DNA from: Pseudomonas sp. Choline-02u-1
Lineage (GTDB): Bacteria; Pseudomonadota; Gammaproteobacteria; Pseudomonadales; Pseudomonadaceae
Assembly: GCF_002836515.1 (NCBI RefSeq)
Contig: NZ_PJBC01000013.1
Coordinates: 186,001-250,000, forward strand
DNA: 64,000 nt
Reading direction: 5' to 3'
Shown here: positions 25,488 through 35,250 of the stretch, one piece after another
Layout of the letters: each line of letters starts with the position of its first letter
Position numbering within the stretch: position 1 is the stretch's first letter
Position numbers and translations under genes: made by a program
Notes under the pieces: generated by a model
Database searches by the model: none
What the model was told of the DNA's origin: nothing
What the model saw: only the letters and a program-made list of their open reading frames with translations

Positions 25488-25853
25488 ATGCCACACCTGC
25501 ACATGGAATACACCGCCAACCTGACGCAGTTGAACGCCGACATCGCCCTGATCCGGCTCAACAACACCCTGGTCGGTTCCGGTCAGTTCGGCGCGGAGTT
25601 TGATATCAAGAGCCGAGCGATCAAGGTGGAAAACTTCAAGGTCGGCACGGCGCTGGGCGAGCGCGCCTTCGTCCATGTGAAGCTGGCCTTGCTCAGCGGG
25701 CGTTCGGCAGAGATCAAGAAGCAGCTGTCGCAAAGTCTGCTGGCGGTGTTGCAGGAACTCTGCGAATGGCCGGCCGGCCTCGAAGTGCAGCTGTGCGTCG
25801 AACTGCTGGACATCGATCGCGAGTCCTACAGCAAAGCCGCGATCGGCATCTGA
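25488..25853 (+). CDS. 5-carboxymethyl-2-hydroxymuconate isomerase family protein
   Basis: A 121-aa tautomerase-fold enzyme. The expected N-terminal Pro (MPHLHMEYTAN) acts as catalytic base after Met removal. The family isomerises 5-carboxymethyl-2-hydroxymuconate in homoprotocatechuate breakdown. No other hpa genes are near, so it may have another tautomerase role. It ends three bases before the stop of the convergent LysR gene. Confidence 0.85.
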   Translation: MPHLHMEYTANLTQLNADIALIRLNNTLVGSGQFGAEFDIKSRAIKVENFKVGTALGERAFVHVKLALLSGRSAEIKKQLSQSLLAVLQELCEWPAGLEVQLCVELLDIDRESYSKAAIGI

Positions 25854-25856
25854 GGC

Positions 25857-26792
25857 TCAGACGCTTTCCAGCTCGCTGCACACCTGTATCACCTGCTCGC
25901 GCAGCCAGACGTTGGCGCTGTCCTGATCGGCGTTCTGGCTCCACTGCATGTCGAGGGTGAAGCCCGGCAAACCATTGGGCGCCTCGCAGTGATTGAACAC
26001 CGCATCGTTGGTCAGCAAACGCTGGATACGCCGGGGCAGGGTGAGGATGAAGTCTGTACCGGTGATCATCTTCAACGCGGCACTGTAGCTGTTGGAGCGC
26101 GCGACAATCTGGCGTTTCTGCGCCTGACGCGCGAGCCAGCCATCGACCATGTTGCTGCTCGAGGTCCATGGCGTAGGAAACACATGTCGACGCTCGGTGA
26201 ACGCTTGCAGGCTCAGGCGCGGCTCCAGTGGCGTGGCGCGTTTGTCGAAGACACAGACCAGATCATCTTCAAGCAACATGCGTGATTTCAGATCTGCATG
26301 CTGGCGATGAAAGTGCGGGCCGAAACTGATCACCAGGTCGAGGCTGCCGTCGCGCAACTCTTCGGCGGGCACGTCAGTTTCAAACTTGTGCATGTTGACC
26401 ATCACCGGCAAGTCGTCGAAGTCGAAACGCTTCAACAGCCGCGGCAGAATCAATTGCTCGAAATATTCGGGGGCGCAGATGTTGAAGGTCACCGCCTGCC
26501 GGCTCGGGTCGAAGGCCGGGGCGCCGGCGTGGCAGAGGTTGATGCTTTCGATGATCTTCTGCACATGCCCGTACATGCTGCAGGCCTTGTAAGTCGGGCG
26601 CATGCCGGTGCGAGTGTTGATGAACAGTTCGTCTTCGAAACTGGTGCGCAGTTTTTTCAGGCAATAACTGACGGTGGACTGGCTGACGAACAGGGTTTCC
26701 GAGACATCGGTGACGCTGCTCTGCTCGTACACGGCGACAAATACCATCAAGTCCTGCATGTCGAGCTTGCGAAGCAAATTACTGTTCAGCAT
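25857..26792 (-). CDS. LysR-type transcriptional regulator
   Basis: A 311-aa LysR protein: winged helix with MQDLMVFVAVYEQSSVTDVS and SQSTVSYCLKKLR, then the effector domain. It points away from the MFS gene ends and converges on the isomerase gene, so its target is not obvious from position. Two in-frame Met near the start (1 and 12) leave a small uncertainty in length. Confidence 0.9.
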   Translation of the reverse strand: MLNSNLLRKLDMQDLMVFVAVYEQSSVTDVSETLFVSQSTVSYCLKKLRTSFEDELFINTRTGMRPTYKACSMYGHVQKIIESINLCHAGAPAFDPSRQAVTFNICAPEYFEQLILPRLLKRFDFDDLPVMVNMHKFETDVPAEELRDGSLDLVISFGPHFHRQHADLKSRMLLEDDLVCVFDKRATPLEPRLSLQAFTERRHVFPTPWTSSSNMVDGWLARQAQKRQIVARSNSYSAALKMITGTDFILTLPRRIQRLLTNDAVFNHCEAPNGLPGFTLDMQWSQNADQDSANVWLREQVIQVCSELESV

Positions 26793-26968
26793 GAGTTCCG
26801 TCTCGCTGTGCCCCTTGCGCAGAAGTCGCGCAAACGTGTGCGTACGATCCTAACGGAACGATGGTTCCAGAAGAAACCCTTGTAGGACATTTCACGGATA
26901 CATGTGGGACAGAAACTTTTACTAACACGACGTTACCGTACCGGTGCCTGAAAGGTGGCCAGAGGCCT

Positions 26969-28111
26969 CTAGCCTGGGCCAGGCAAGTGGCGTGCGTAGT
27001 GGCGAGGATCGAAGCGCAAGGTTATGAGCAGCATGATCACCATCACCGCAGTCAGCACCCACCACGCGCCTTCGAAGCTGCCCAGACGATCGCGAATCAT
27101 CCCTGCCAATAGCGGCGACAGGCCTGCGATCAGATACCCGATACCTTGCACAAACGCAGTGAGGCCACCGGCGCGCTGCGGCTCGTCACAGTGATCCAGC
27201 GCGACAATCAGGCTCATCGGAAACAGACCGCCAATGCCCAGCCCCAGCAGACATGGCCAGAGCAGGACGAGATGCGCCGGGGCGAAAATCAGCCCGCAGA
27301 AACCGCCGATGATCAGCATCAGCAAAACCGCCAGTATCGCGCGGCGGTCACGGCTGCGATTGGCAATGGCTGGCACTGCCAGGCCGGAAATCACCTCCAT
27401 CACGGTGAGAAAACCCAACAGCAGCCCGGCGTTTTGTTCGCTCCAGCCTTTTTCGACGTAGTACGGGGCGAGCCAGGCGAGGACGCAGGTATAGGACGCT
27501 GTGCCGAGACCAAAGAAAATCGCCAGCAACCAGGCGCGACGGCGCGTGATGAAGGACTCACGCCTGGTCATCCTTGATATGGCTTGCGTGGGCTGTAGAC
27601 ACCAGACCAGCAAGGCGAGCAACGCAAGCCCGGCCCAAACGGCCAGCCCCGCGCGCCAGCTGCCGCTTTGCATCATTACCAGCGGCGCCAACGATGCTGC
27701 AAGCGCAGCGCCGCCCATGATCGACGTTACGTAGACCCCCATACACAGCGCCACGTTGTCAGCAAAACGCGACTTGATCAGCGCCGGCATCAATGCCTGA
27801 ATCAGGGCTATGCCAACGCCGGCGAGTATCGCGCTGACGATCAGCTCGGCCGCCGAATCGATGAACAGCCGCGATAAAGTCGCCAGCCCGATGATCAGCA
27901 ACGACACAAGCACCGTCCGTTGTTCACCCAGACGCTGGCTGATGTGCAGACCGAAAAACATCGCCAGCCCCATGGCCGTCACTGGCAGCATCGTCAGCAG
28001 AGAAGCGAGGCTGAAGCTCAACGGGATATCGCCACGGATTGCCGAGAGCAGCGGACCGACTGCCGCCATGGATGGACGCAGATTGAGCGCGACCAGGACG
28101 ATTGCGAGCAT
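26969..28111 (-). CDS. MFS transporter of the CynX/NimT type
   Basis: A 380-aa, ~12-segment major facilitator protein. NLRPSMAAVGPLLSAIR after the first helix is typical of the cyanate/2-nitroimidazole (CynX/NimT) family. The first codons are uncertain: upstream of ATG 28111 lies a C-rich run (C5 G C6 on the minus strand), and a better-placed ATG at 28140 would read through only if one base were added. Either the protein starts at 28111 or a frameshift, real or artefactual, has occurred in the run. Substrate unknown. Confidence 0.82.
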   Translation of the reverse strand: MLAIVLVALNLRPSMAAVGPLLSAIRGDIPLSFSLASLLTMLPVTAMGLAMFFGLHISQRLGEQRTVLVSLLIIGLATLSRLFIDSAAELIVSAILAGVGIALIQALMPALIKSRFADNVALCMGVYVTSIMGGAALAASLAPLVMMQSGSWRAGLAVWAGLALLALLVWCLQPTQAISRMTRRESFITRRRAWLLAIFFGLGTASYTCVLAWLAPYYVEKGWSEQNAGLLLGFLTVMEVISGLAVPAIANRSRDRRAILAVLLMLIIGGFCGLIFAPAHLVLLWPCLLGLGIGGLFPMSLIVALDHCDEPQRAGGLTAFVQGIGYLIAGLSPLLAGMIRDRLGSFEGAWWVLTAVMVIMLLITLRFDPRHYARHLPGPG

Positions 28112-28347
28112 CAGCCAGACGGGGGGCGGGGGTGGTTCATCAGCAAGCCTTCAAGTGCAGAGGCTGATGATTAGGCGTGGCGTCGCTCGCATGGGCAAAT
28201 CAAAAAGTCCCGGGCCAGACCTGAAAACTCGATAACACGCCGCTCACGCCTACAAGGGAACGGTAAAAAGCCGGGAAGCTGAATAAAACCTGAACCATTC
28301 TCAAATGCTCGCAAAGTTTCACGTTGTTAATTGAGTCCAACTAATCA

Positions 28348-28363
28348 TTAGCATCTTTTTCAC
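28348..28363 (+). promoter_or_regulatory. Possible ColR-type operator upstream of eptA
   Basis: TTAGCATCTTTTTCAC matches, with one deviation, the pseudomonad ColR consensus as I recall it (YYNASNNY then TTTTTCAC). A TAAAGT hexamer lies 22 bp downstream as a possible -10. Phosphoethanolamine transferases are known ColRS targets in P. putida. The remainder of the 28112-28459 gap shows no gene. Confidence 0.45.
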
Positions 28364-28459
28364 GAAAAATTGATCCGGGCCTGCCTAAAGTTTGTCATGC
28401 CTCGGTGAATGAATTTTTCACAATTGACGAGGCTCTTCTTTCAGGAACAGTCACTCATC

Positions 28460-30109
28460 ATGTTGAAGTTAAAAGCCGTGCGCCCGGAATGGGTGACGTT
28501 GTTCGCCAGCGCCTTTTTGTTGCTCGGTTTCAATCTGGTGCTTTGGCAGCATCTGTTCGAGATCACAGCCGCCGATGGCAAAGGCATCGCCATGCGCGTG
28601 GCGTTCGGTGTAATGATCCTGGCCGCATTCAACATTGTCCTGACGTTATTCGCTTTCCGGCCGTTGCTTAAGCCAGTATTGACCCTGTTGTTTTTTGTCA
28701 GTGCCGGCGTGGCTTATTTCATGAGCCAATATGGCGTAATGATCGATGCCGGCATGTTTCGCAACTTTGCCGAAACCAATGTGACGGAAGTTCGTGATCT
28801 GTTGTCGTTGAAGTTGTTTGCTTATATTGTCTTGCTCGGCGTTTTGCCGTGTTTGTGGCTGTGGAAAGTGCCGGTCATTTATCGGCGCTGGCACCGTGAG
28901 TTGTTCAGCAAGGTTATTGTCAGTGCCGCCTCTGCAGCGGTGATCGGTGTTGTGGCATTGGCTAACTATCAAGGCTTGTCGTCACTGTTTCGCAATCACC
29001 ATGAGATTCGCCTGATGCTGGTACCGAGCAATTACATCGGTGCCTCCATCGGGTATCTGCAGGAGCAAGTCGTCTCGGCGCAGCAGCCGTTCATCAAGAT
29101 CGGCGAAGATGCCCAGCGCAATCCTGACTTGCAGTTTCAGCCGCGCAAATCGCTCACCGTGCTGGTGGTGGGGGAAAGTGCGCGGGCGCAGAACTTCGGC
29201 ATTCTCGGTTATGACCGTGATACCACGCCGCAGCTGAACAAGGAGGCGGGGCTGATCGCCTTCACCGATGTGCATTCCTGCGGCACGGAAACAGCGGTCT
29301 CGGTGCCGTGCATGTTTTCCAACATGGGCCGCAAGAATTACAACGCCAGCAAGGCGAAGAATGAGGAGGGTTTGCTCGACGTTCTCAAGCGCGCCGGCAT
29401 CGATGTGGTCTGGCGCGATAATCAGTCCGGTTGCAAGGGCACTTGCGATCGCGTGACGGTGCAGGATGTCAGCAAGTTGCAGGACCCGGCGCTGTGCGCC
29501 AACAGCGAATGCCGCGATGAAATCCTCCTGCAAGGTTTGCAGAACTTTATCGATCATCTGGATAAAGACACCGTGCTGGTCTTGCACCAGATGGGCAGCC
29601 ACGGCCCGGATTACTTCAAGCGTTATCCCAAGGAGTACGAACACTTCACCCCGGTTTGTGAAAGTAATGCGCTGAACAATTGCAGCCGCGAAAGTATCGT
29701 CAACGGTTACGACAACACGCTGGTGTACACCGACCACGTGCTGGCGAGCCTGATCGATGTGCTGCGCAGCAATCAGGACAAAGTCGATACCGCCATGCTC
29801 TACCTGTCGGATCATGGTGAATCGCTGGGCGAGTACAACCTGTTTCTGCACGGCACACCTTACATGCTGGCGCCCGAGCAGCAGAAGCATGTAGCGATGC
29901 TGGCATGGTTCTCAGACAACTATCAGAAGGCCTACTCGGTCGACACGCACTGTTTACAAATGAGCCGAGACAAACCGCTGAGTCAGGACAACCTGTTTCA
30001 CTCAATGCTGGGTCTGCTCGAGGTACGCAGCAGCGTCTATCAACCTGCCTTGGACATGTTTGCCGGCTGTCGCGGCGCGGTGATCGACGGCGTGTTGGCC
30101 AAGGAGTGA
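28460..30109 (+). CDS. eptA: Lipid A phosphoethanolamine transferase (EptA type)
   Basis: A 549-aa inner-membrane enzyme that adds phosphoethanolamine to lipid A in the periplasm, lowering polymyxin binding. Five N-terminal membrane segments precede a sulfatase-fold domain with VGESARAQNFGILGYDR, the nucleophile-bearing CGTETAVSVPCMFS, HQMGSHGPDY and YLSDHGESLGE. Multiple Cys suggest the usual disulphides. Start ATG 28460 gives MLKLKAVRPEW; an in-frame ATG at 28409 would add 17 residues. Confidence 0.92.
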   Translation: MLKLKAVRPEWVTLFASAFLLLGFNLVLWQHLFEITAADGKGIAMRVAFGVMILAAFNIVLTLFAFRPLLKPVLTLLFFVSAGVAYFMSQYGVMIDAGMFRNFAETNVTEVRDLLSLKLFAYIVLLGVLPCLWLWKVPVIYRRWHRELFSKVIVSAASAAVIGVVALANYQGLSSLFRNHHEIRLMLVPSNYIGASIGYLQEQVVSAQQPFIKIGEDAQRNPDLQFQPRKSLTVLVVGESARAQNFGILGYDRDTTPQLNKEAGLIAFTDVHSCGTETAVSVPCMFSNMGRKNYNASKAKNEEGLLDVLKRAGIDVVWRDNQSGCKGTCDRVTVQDVSKLQDPALCANSECRDEILLQGLQNFIDHLDKDTVLVLHQMGSHGPDYFKRYPKEYEHFTPVCESNALNNCSRESIVNGYDNTLVYTDHVLASLIDVLRSNQDKVDTAMLYLSDHGESLGEYNLFLHGTPYMLAPEQQKHVAMLAWFSDNYQKAYSVDTHCLQMSRDKPLSQDNLFHSMLGLLEVRSSVYQPALDMFAGCRGAVIDGVLAKE

Positions 30110-30272
30110 AGCGTTTCCGGCCTGTCGCCTCGATGTGACGGGCCTTTCTGTTTCTGCCGTCAGACTATTCTTGCTGACAGGCAAGACATTTCCTTACAGC
30201 TCTTGCCCTGCAAAGGCGCGTAAATCGCCGGCGGCGATATATACTGCGCGCCATTCTTCAAGGGAGAGCCGT

Positions 30273-31406
30273 GTGGCTATCGATATTCACTGGATTCGCG
30301 ACAACGAAAGCCTCGCGCAGTTTTGCGCCGAGTGGCAGCAGCTGCCGTTCGTTGCCCTCGACACCGAATTCATGCGGGTCGACACCTTCTACCCGATTGC
30401 CGGCCTGTTGCAGATCGGCGACGGCAAACGCGCCTACCTGATCGATCCGCTGACCATCAACGCCTGGCAACCGCTGGCCGCGTTGCTGGAAAACCCGGCG
30501 GTGCTGAAAGTCCTGCACGCCTGCAGCGAAGACCTCGAAGTGCTGTTGCGCCTGACTGGCAGCCTGCCGGCGCCGTTGTTCGACACGCAGCTGGCCGCCG
30601 CTTACCTGAACCTCGGTTTCTCGATGGGCTACTCGCGTCTGGTGCAGGAAGTGCTCGGCATCGACTTGCCCAAGGGCGAAACCCGCTCCGACTGGTTGCA
30701 GCGTCCGCTGTCCGAAACCCAGATCAGCTATGCCGCCGAAGACGCCGTGCATCTGGCCGAGGTGTTCGTCGAGTTACGCCCCAAGCTGTCCGCCGACAAG
30801 TTCGCCTGGGTGCTGGAGGATGGCGCCGAACTGGTCGCCAATCTGCGCCGCGAAACTGATCCGTACGAGGTCTATCGCGAAGCGAAACTGGCGTGGAAGC
30901 TGTCCCGTGCGCAACTCGCCGTGCTGCGTGAGCTGTGCGCCTGGCGCGAAAAAGAAGCCCGCGCCCGCGACTTGCCGCGCAACCGCATCGTCCGTGAACA
31001 CTCGCTGTGGCCCTTGGCCCGCACGCAGCCGGATAACCTCGCGGCGCTGGGCAAGATTGAAGACATGCACCCGCGTACCGTGCGTCAGGACGGTCAGTTT
31101 CTGCTTGATCTGATCAAGCGCTCTGGCAGTGTGGGGCCGGATCAATGGCCGCCGGCAGTGCCCGAGCCGTTGCCGATCGAAGCCGCTGCGTTGATCAAAC
31201 AACTGCGTGCGTTGGGTCAGGCCGAGGCCGAACGCCTCGGCATCGCCCCGGAGCTGATGCTGCGCAAGAAAACCCTCGAAGCCCTGGTCAAGAGCGGCTT
31301 CCCCGAGGGTCCTTACCAATTGCCCGATTCGTTGCGTGGCTGGCGCCGCGAATTGCTCGGCCAGAAGCTGCTCGACAGCCTGGCCACCGCCGGAGAACAG
31401 CCTTGA
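30273..31406 (+). CDS. rnd: Ribonuclease D
   Basis: A 377-aa 3'-5' exoribonuclease that trims tRNA and other stable RNA precursors. The DEDDy motifs are visible: [18 protein letters not shown], and YAAEDAVHL with its Tyr. HRDC domains follow from about residue 210. GTG 30273 is chosen since AAGGGAG lies 8 bp upstream. The stop overlaps the TTG start of ycgL. Confidence 0.93.
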   Translation: MAIDIHWIRDNESLAQFCAEWQQLPFVALDTEFMRVDTFYPIAGLLQIGDGKRAYLIDPLTINAWQPLAALLENPAVLKVLHACSEDLEVLLRLTGSLPAPLFDTQLAAAYLNLGFSMGYSRLVQEVLGIDLPKGETRSDWLQRPLSETQISYAAEDAVHLAEVFVELRPKLSADKFAWVLEDGAELVANLRRETDPYEVYREAKLAWKLSRAQLAVLRELCAWREKEARARDLPRNRIVREHSLWPLARTQPDNLAALGKIEDMHPRTVRQDGQFLLDLIKRSGSVGPDQWPPAVPEPLPIEAAALIKQLRALGQAEAERLGIAPELMLRKKTLEALVKSGFPEGPYQLPDSLRGWRRELLGQKLLDSLATAGEQP

Positions 31407-31696
31407 AACGTATTTGCTCCATCTACCAAAGCTCCAAGCGCAGCGGCATGTATCTCTACGTGCTCAAGAGCGATGCGCTCGAGCGCGTGCCGCAAGCGCT
31501 GATGACGGCTTTCGGCAAAGCGAAGCATTCCTTCGATCTGGTGCTGTCGCCCGAGCGCAAACTGGCCAGCGAAGACATCACCGTGGTTCTGGAAAACCTC
31601 GACAAGCAGGGCTATCACCTGCAGATGCCACCGGCCGAGGACGAGTACATCGAGCACTTGCCCGAAGAGTTGCTGCGACGCAACGACCCGGTATGA
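31403..31696 (+). CDS. ycgL: YcgL-domain protein
   Basis: A 97-aa YcgL/UPF0745-like protein. It starts with TTG inside TTGA, which overlaps the rnd stop, giving [20 protein letters not shown]. The rnd-ycgL pair is conserved in Pseudomonas, with a probable but undefined link to RNA metabolism. The end, [17 protein letters not shown], is typical. Confidence 0.9.
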   Translation: MKRICSIYQSSKRSGMYLYVLKSDALERVPQALMTAFGKAKHSFDLVLSPERKLASEDITVVLENLDKQGYHLQMPPAEDEYIEHLPEELLRRNDPV

Positions 31697-31801
31697 CCCG
31701 CGAGGCCCTGTCCTGGGCCTCGGTTAACCCTTGAACTGTTTTTACCGCGATGGCCGGCCCCAACCCGGCGGCCGTCTGCACGGTTTGCGAAAGGTTTGAA
31801 G

Positions 31802-32734
31802 ATGCGCGTTCTGATTGCCGAACACGACCACGCGATATACGCCCGCCTGCTGCGTCAGGCCGCGCCCGAGCTTGAAGTCCTGACCAGCGGCGACTCCGCC
31901 GAACTGGCGCGTCAGGCCGCCGATTGCCCGGTGTGGCTGGGCCAGCCGGATCTGCTGGCGACTCTGTTGCGCCAGGGCCATCAACCGCAATGGCTGCAAT
32001 CGACCTGGGCCGGCATCACGCCGTTGCTCGCCGACGGCCTGCGCCGCGATTATCGCCTGACCCGCGCCGTGGGGATTTTCGGTCAGGTCATGGCCGAGTA
32101 CGTTTTGACCTACATCCTCGGCCATGAGCGCGAAGTGCTGGCGCGGCTGGTCAGCCAGGTCGAGCGCAAGTGGGACAACCGCAGCGGCCAGAGTCTGGTC
32201 GGACGCAAGGTGCTGATCGTCGGCACCGGCGACATTGGCCAGAGTGTCGCGCAATTTCTGCGGCCGTTCGGCGTCGAGCTGTACGGCGTCGCCAGCAGCG
32301 CGCGGGAACAGGCGCCGTTTGTCGAAGTCGGCTCGCTGGCCGATCTGCCACGGCTGGTGGGCGAAGTGGATTACGTGGTCAATCTGCTGCCGAACACCGA
32401 GCACACCCACGATATCTACGACGCGGCGTTGTTCAAGCAATTCAAACCGACCGGACTGTTCATCAACGCTGGACGCGGTGTGGCAGTGGTCGATGCCGAT
32501 CTGGTTGAAGCTTTGAAGGAAGGGCATCTGGCCGGCGCGGTGATCGACGTCTGCCGTCAGGAACCATTGCCGCAACGCCATCCGTTCTGGACAGCCTGGG
32601 GCTTGCTGCTGACCGGGCACAGCTCGGCGCCGACCTCGCCAGCGCTGATGGTGGATTTGTTTGTACAGAACCTGAAGGCGTATGAGGCGGGTGAGGCGTT
32701 GCGTGGGGAAGTGGATTTCACCCGCGGATATTGA
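31802..32734 (+). CDS. D-2-hydroxyacid dehydrogenase
   Basis: A 310-aa NAD(P)-dependent enzyme of the D-isomer 2-hydroxyacid (glyoxylate/hydroxypyruvate reductase) family. The nucleotide motif VGTGDIGQSVAQFL is near residue 140, NAGRGVAVVDADL follows, and the catalytic Arg-Glu-His set is expected around 220-280. GAAAGG precedes ATG 31802; the TTG two codons earlier is less likely. Confidence 0.88.
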   Translation: MRVLIAEHDHAIYARLLRQAAPELEVLTSGDSAELARQAADCPVWLGQPDLLATLLRQGHQPQWLQSTWAGITPLLADGLRRDYRLTRAVGIFGQVMAEYVLTYILGHEREVLARLVSQVERKWDNRSGQSLVGRKVLIVGTGDIGQSVAQFLRPFGVELYGVASSAREQAPFVEVGSLADLPRLVGEVDYVVNLLPNTEHTHDIYDAALFKQFKPTGLFINAGRGVAVVDADLVEALKEGHLAGAVIDVCRQEPLPQRHPFWTAWGLLLTGHSSAPTSPALMVDLFVQNLKAYEAGEALRGEVDFTRGY

Positions 32735-32750
32735 TTCGCATCCATCCACT

Positions 32751-32838
32751 GTGGGAGCGGGCTTGCTCGCGAAGGCGCCGGTTCAGTCGACATCGATGTT
32801 GCCTGAACCGGCGCTTTCGCGAGCAAGCCCGCTCCCAC
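32751..32838 (+). repeat. REP doublet, family B (88-nt palindrome)
   Basis: Arms of 23 bp are perfectly complementary (GTGGGAGCGGGCTTGCTCGC plus GAA, and the reverse). Inner arms GCGCCGGTTCAG and CTGAACCGGCGC also pair perfectly. It sits in the convergent gap between the dehydrogenase and nitroreductase genes. Confidence 0.92.
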
Positions 32839-32857
32839 ATGTGCTTTGCATTGTGGC

Positions 32858-33451
32858 TTATAAGGTGAAATCGCCCTCAGCCACCAGCTCGCTCAGCGGG
32901 CGGCGCGGGCTCGGTGTTTCGCGGGCTTGCAGGTATTCGGCGAGGGTTGCCTTGTCCCCCAGTTTGCCCACTGCCACCGCCGCATGCAGGGCGTAGCCCT
33001 CGGGGATATTGAGTTCCTTGCGGGTCAATTCCTGATCGAACCCGGCCATGCCATGTGTGTGCCAGCCGCTGAGGCTTGCTTGCAGTGCCAGATGACCCCA
33101 CGCCGAACCGGTGTCGAAGGTGCTCCACAGCGCCGGTGTTTCCTCGCTGGCGCCCGGTGCGACGAAGGTGGTTTTTGAGATCACGATCACCAGCGCCGAA
33201 GCGTGCTGCGCCCAGCTGCGGTTGAATTCGTTGAGTAGGCCCAGATAACGTTCCCAGTTCGGCGTGTCGCGACGTGCATACAGGAAGCGCCACGGTTGCG
33301 AGTTGTACGCCGACGGCGCCCAGCGCGCGGCTTCGAAGAAGCTCAGCAGGGTTTCTTCAGGGATCGCTTCGCCGCTGAAGGCGCGCGGCGACCAGCGCTC
33401 GGTGAACTGCGGGTGAATGGCGTAATCGGCAACGCGAGGGTTGGCACTCAT
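32858..33451 (-). CDS. Nitroreductase-family protein
   Basis: A 197-aa FMN-dependent oxidoreductase. RWSPRAFSGEAIPEE near residue 20 binds flavin phosphate, and ARWAPSAYNSQPWRFLYARR is the signature. AGGA sits 8 bp before ATG 33451; the open frame to 33523 has no ribosome site. Substrate unknown. Confidence 0.88.
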   Translation of the reverse strand: MSANPRVADYAIHPQFTERWSPRAFSGEAIPEETLLSFFEAARWAPSAYNSQPWRFLYARRDTPNWERYLGLLNEFNRSWAQHASALVIVISKTTFVAPGASEETPALWSTFDTGSAWGHLALQASLSGWHTHGMAGFDQELTRKELNIPEGYALHAAVAVGKLGDKATLAEYLQARETPSPRRPLSELVAEGDFTL

Positions 33452-33616
33452 GCACGGATTCCTTGCAACGGATTGGGTAGAAGTTCGCTGCAAAACCCTA
33501 CTGGCCGGCGCTGGGGCTGACAAGTGGATTTACCGACAGTCGCCAACGCTTGGCCCCCGCGCGCGCTGGCACTAGACTGGCGGCCTTTTCACCACCTTGA
33601 TGTTGATGCTTGAGCC

Positions 33617-34066
33617 ATGGCCGCCATTGTCGAACCGTTCTGGAAACGCAAAACCCTCGATCAACTCGATCACGAGGAATGGGAATCGCTGTGCGATGGC
33701 TGCGGTCTGTGCTGCCTGCAAAAACTCGAGGATGAAGAAGACAACAGCGTCTATTACACGCGCATCGCCTGCAAACTGCTGGATCTGAAAACCTGTCAGT
33801 GCAGCGATTATCCGAACCGGATCAAGTTCGTTCCCGACTGCATTCAGCTAACGCCGGGTCAGGCGCAAGAATTCAAATGGCTGCCGCCAACCTGCGGTTA
33901 TCGTCTGGTCAGCGAAGGCAAGGATCTGCCGTTATGGCATCACCTGGTGTGTGGCGACCGCGACGCGGTGCACCATGAGCGGATTTCACAGTCCGGGCGA
34001 ATGCTCGCCGAAGGCAGCGTGCCGGAGGATGACTGGGAAGATCATCTGATTTTTCGCGCGGGCTGA
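33617..34066 (+). CDS. ycgN: YcgN family cysteine-cluster protein
   Basis: A 149-aa member of the YcgN/UPF0260 family with conserved cysteines (CDGCGLCC, then CQCSDYPNR, and C in PTCGYRL), suggestive of a metal or Fe-S site. Its neighbourhood with rnd and ycgL recurs across Pseudomonas. No membrane segment is seen. Exact role unknown. Confidence 0.92.
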   Translation: MAAIVEPFWKRKTLDQLDHEEWESLCDGCGLCCLQKLEDEEDNSVYYTRIACKLLDLKTCQCSDYPNRIKFVPDCIQLTPGQAQEFKWLPPTCGYRLVSEGKDLPLWHHLVCGDRDAVHHERISQSGRMLAEGSVPEDDWEDHLIFRAG

Positions 34067-34091
34067 TGAAGTGGTGGGTTCTTGAACCCGT

Positions 34092-34182
34092 AAAGATCAA
34101 AAGATCGCAGCCTTCGGCAGCTCCTACAAATGGAAAACGTGATTCCGTGCAGGAGCTGCCGAAGGCTGCGATCTTTTGCTTT
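34092..34182 (+). repeat. REP doublet, family A
   Basis: Arms AAAGATCAAAAGATCGCAGC.. and ..GCTGCGATCTTTTGCTTT in inverted orientation, each containing the GCCTTCGGCAGCTCCT core, separated by ~25 bp. It lies in the convergent gap after ycgN. Confidence 0.92.
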
Positions 34183-34188
34183 AAAGCC

Positions 34189-34566
34189 TCAGACGCCGGC
34201 CTTCGGCGAGACCAGCGAATCATTGCCGGTAACGGTTGCCGTTTCGGTAGCCACTTCGGCGTTGGTCTTGAGCTTGCTCAGTTCTTCCCCGGCGCGTTCG
34301 ATCTTTGCCCGCACGTTGTTCATATCCTGACGGCCTTTTTCCAACAGGCTTTTTGCCGAGCAATGGCCGGTGATGCCGCGGGCCACGGCCATGCCGCCGA
34401 GCGCCACTTGAATCAGGCCGAACACGCCGCCACGGCGCAGGCCCTTGCCGACCATCAGCACGCCGCCGGTCAACGAGCCGACGCGCTCCCAGCCGTGCAC
34501 GTTCTTGTGTGCAGGGGACTGGAACGGGGTGGATTCGATGCGTTCTACGCGTTTGAGCTCGCTCAT
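34189..34566 (-). CDS. DUF2892 (YgaP-like) membrane protein
   Basis: A 125-aa protein with a Gly-rich hydrophobic region (residues ~28-62: GSLTGGVLMVGKGLRRGG, then GLIQVALGGMAVARGITGHC), the DUF2892 inner-membrane fold seen in YgaP. A C-terminal helix rich in Lys/Glu follows. Function unknown. It is monocistronic, with the REP doublet just after its stop. Confidence 0.85.
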   Translation of the reverse strand: MSELKRVERIESTPFQSPAHKNVHGWERVGSLTGGVLMVGKGLRRGGVFGLIQVALGGMAVARGITGHCSAKSLLEKGRQDMNNVRAKIERAGEELSKLKTNAEVATETATVTGNDSLVSPKAGV

Positions 34567-34647
34567 GATCTATCTCCAGGCAGGGTGCGATTGATAGATA
34601 AGCTGACTGCCGTGGCGGTCAGCTTGTTCCATCGAATGTGCAACGCT

Positions 34648-35118
34648 TCAGCGGAATTTCGGCCCGGAGCGAGTATTCAGGCCTTTGGCCATGCGGTCGT
34701 AGAGCACGACATTGACCGTTGCAGCGAGATTCATGCAGCCGGTGGTCGGGATGTACACGACGTCTTCGCACCAGTCGCGAATCTCTTTGTCCAGCGAGCC
34801 GTCTTCCGGGCCGAATATGTATAGCGCGCGGTCGGGGTGGGTGTATTCCGGCAGCGGCCGGGCGCCTTCGACCAGTTCCACCGCCACTGGCACGCAGTTG
34901 AGCGGGAGGATTTTTTTCAGGTCGTCGATGCCGATCAACGGAATGTCGTAGTGCACGCGTTTGGTGTCGGTGACGAAGTCGGCAGCGCGTTCATAGCGCT
35001 TGCCGGTGTAAAACACCGACGCTACGCCGTAGCAGCCTGCGGCGCGCATCACCGAACCGACGTTCTCCGGTGATTTGGGGTTATACAAACCAATGCAGCT
35101 GTACCGTTTGTCTGCCAC
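34648..35118 (-). CDS. SpoU/TrmH-family RNA methyltransferase
   Basis: A 156-aa SAM-dependent 2'-O-ribose methyltransferase with a trefoil-knot fold. NPKSPENVGSVMRAAGCYG is motif 1, IFGPEDGSLDKEI is motif 2 and IPTTGCMNLAATVNVVLYD motif 3. The GTG start at 35118 begins VADKRYSCIGLYNPKS. The long frame upstream to 35394 reads through a REP doublet and is not coding. The RNA substrate is not deducible. Confidence 0.9.
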   Translation of the reverse strand: MADKRYSCIGLYNPKSPENVGSVMRAAGCYGVASVFYTGKRYERAADFVTDTKRVHYDIPLIGIDDLKKILPLNCVPVAVELVEGARPLPEYTHPDRALYIFGPEDGSLDKEIRDWCEDVVYIPTTGCMNLAATVNVVLYDRMAKGLNTRSGPKFR

Positions 35119-35161
35119 GAGCGGGGTGCCTTCGGGAAAAAGACGACGATTATACGGGGAT

Positions 35162-35250
35162 AAGATCAAAAGATCGCAGCCTTCGGCCGCTCCTACAGTG
35201 CAATGGCGTACACCGTGCAGGAGCTGCCGAAGGCTGCGATCTTTTGCTTT
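35162..35250 (+). repeat. REP doublet, family A
   Basis: Inverted family-A arms with cores GCAGCCTTCGGCCGCTCCTA (one change) and GGAGCTGCCGAAGGCTGC, spanning the gap between the yajD-like gene and the methyltransferase and overlapping the former's stop by one base. Confidence 0.9.
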
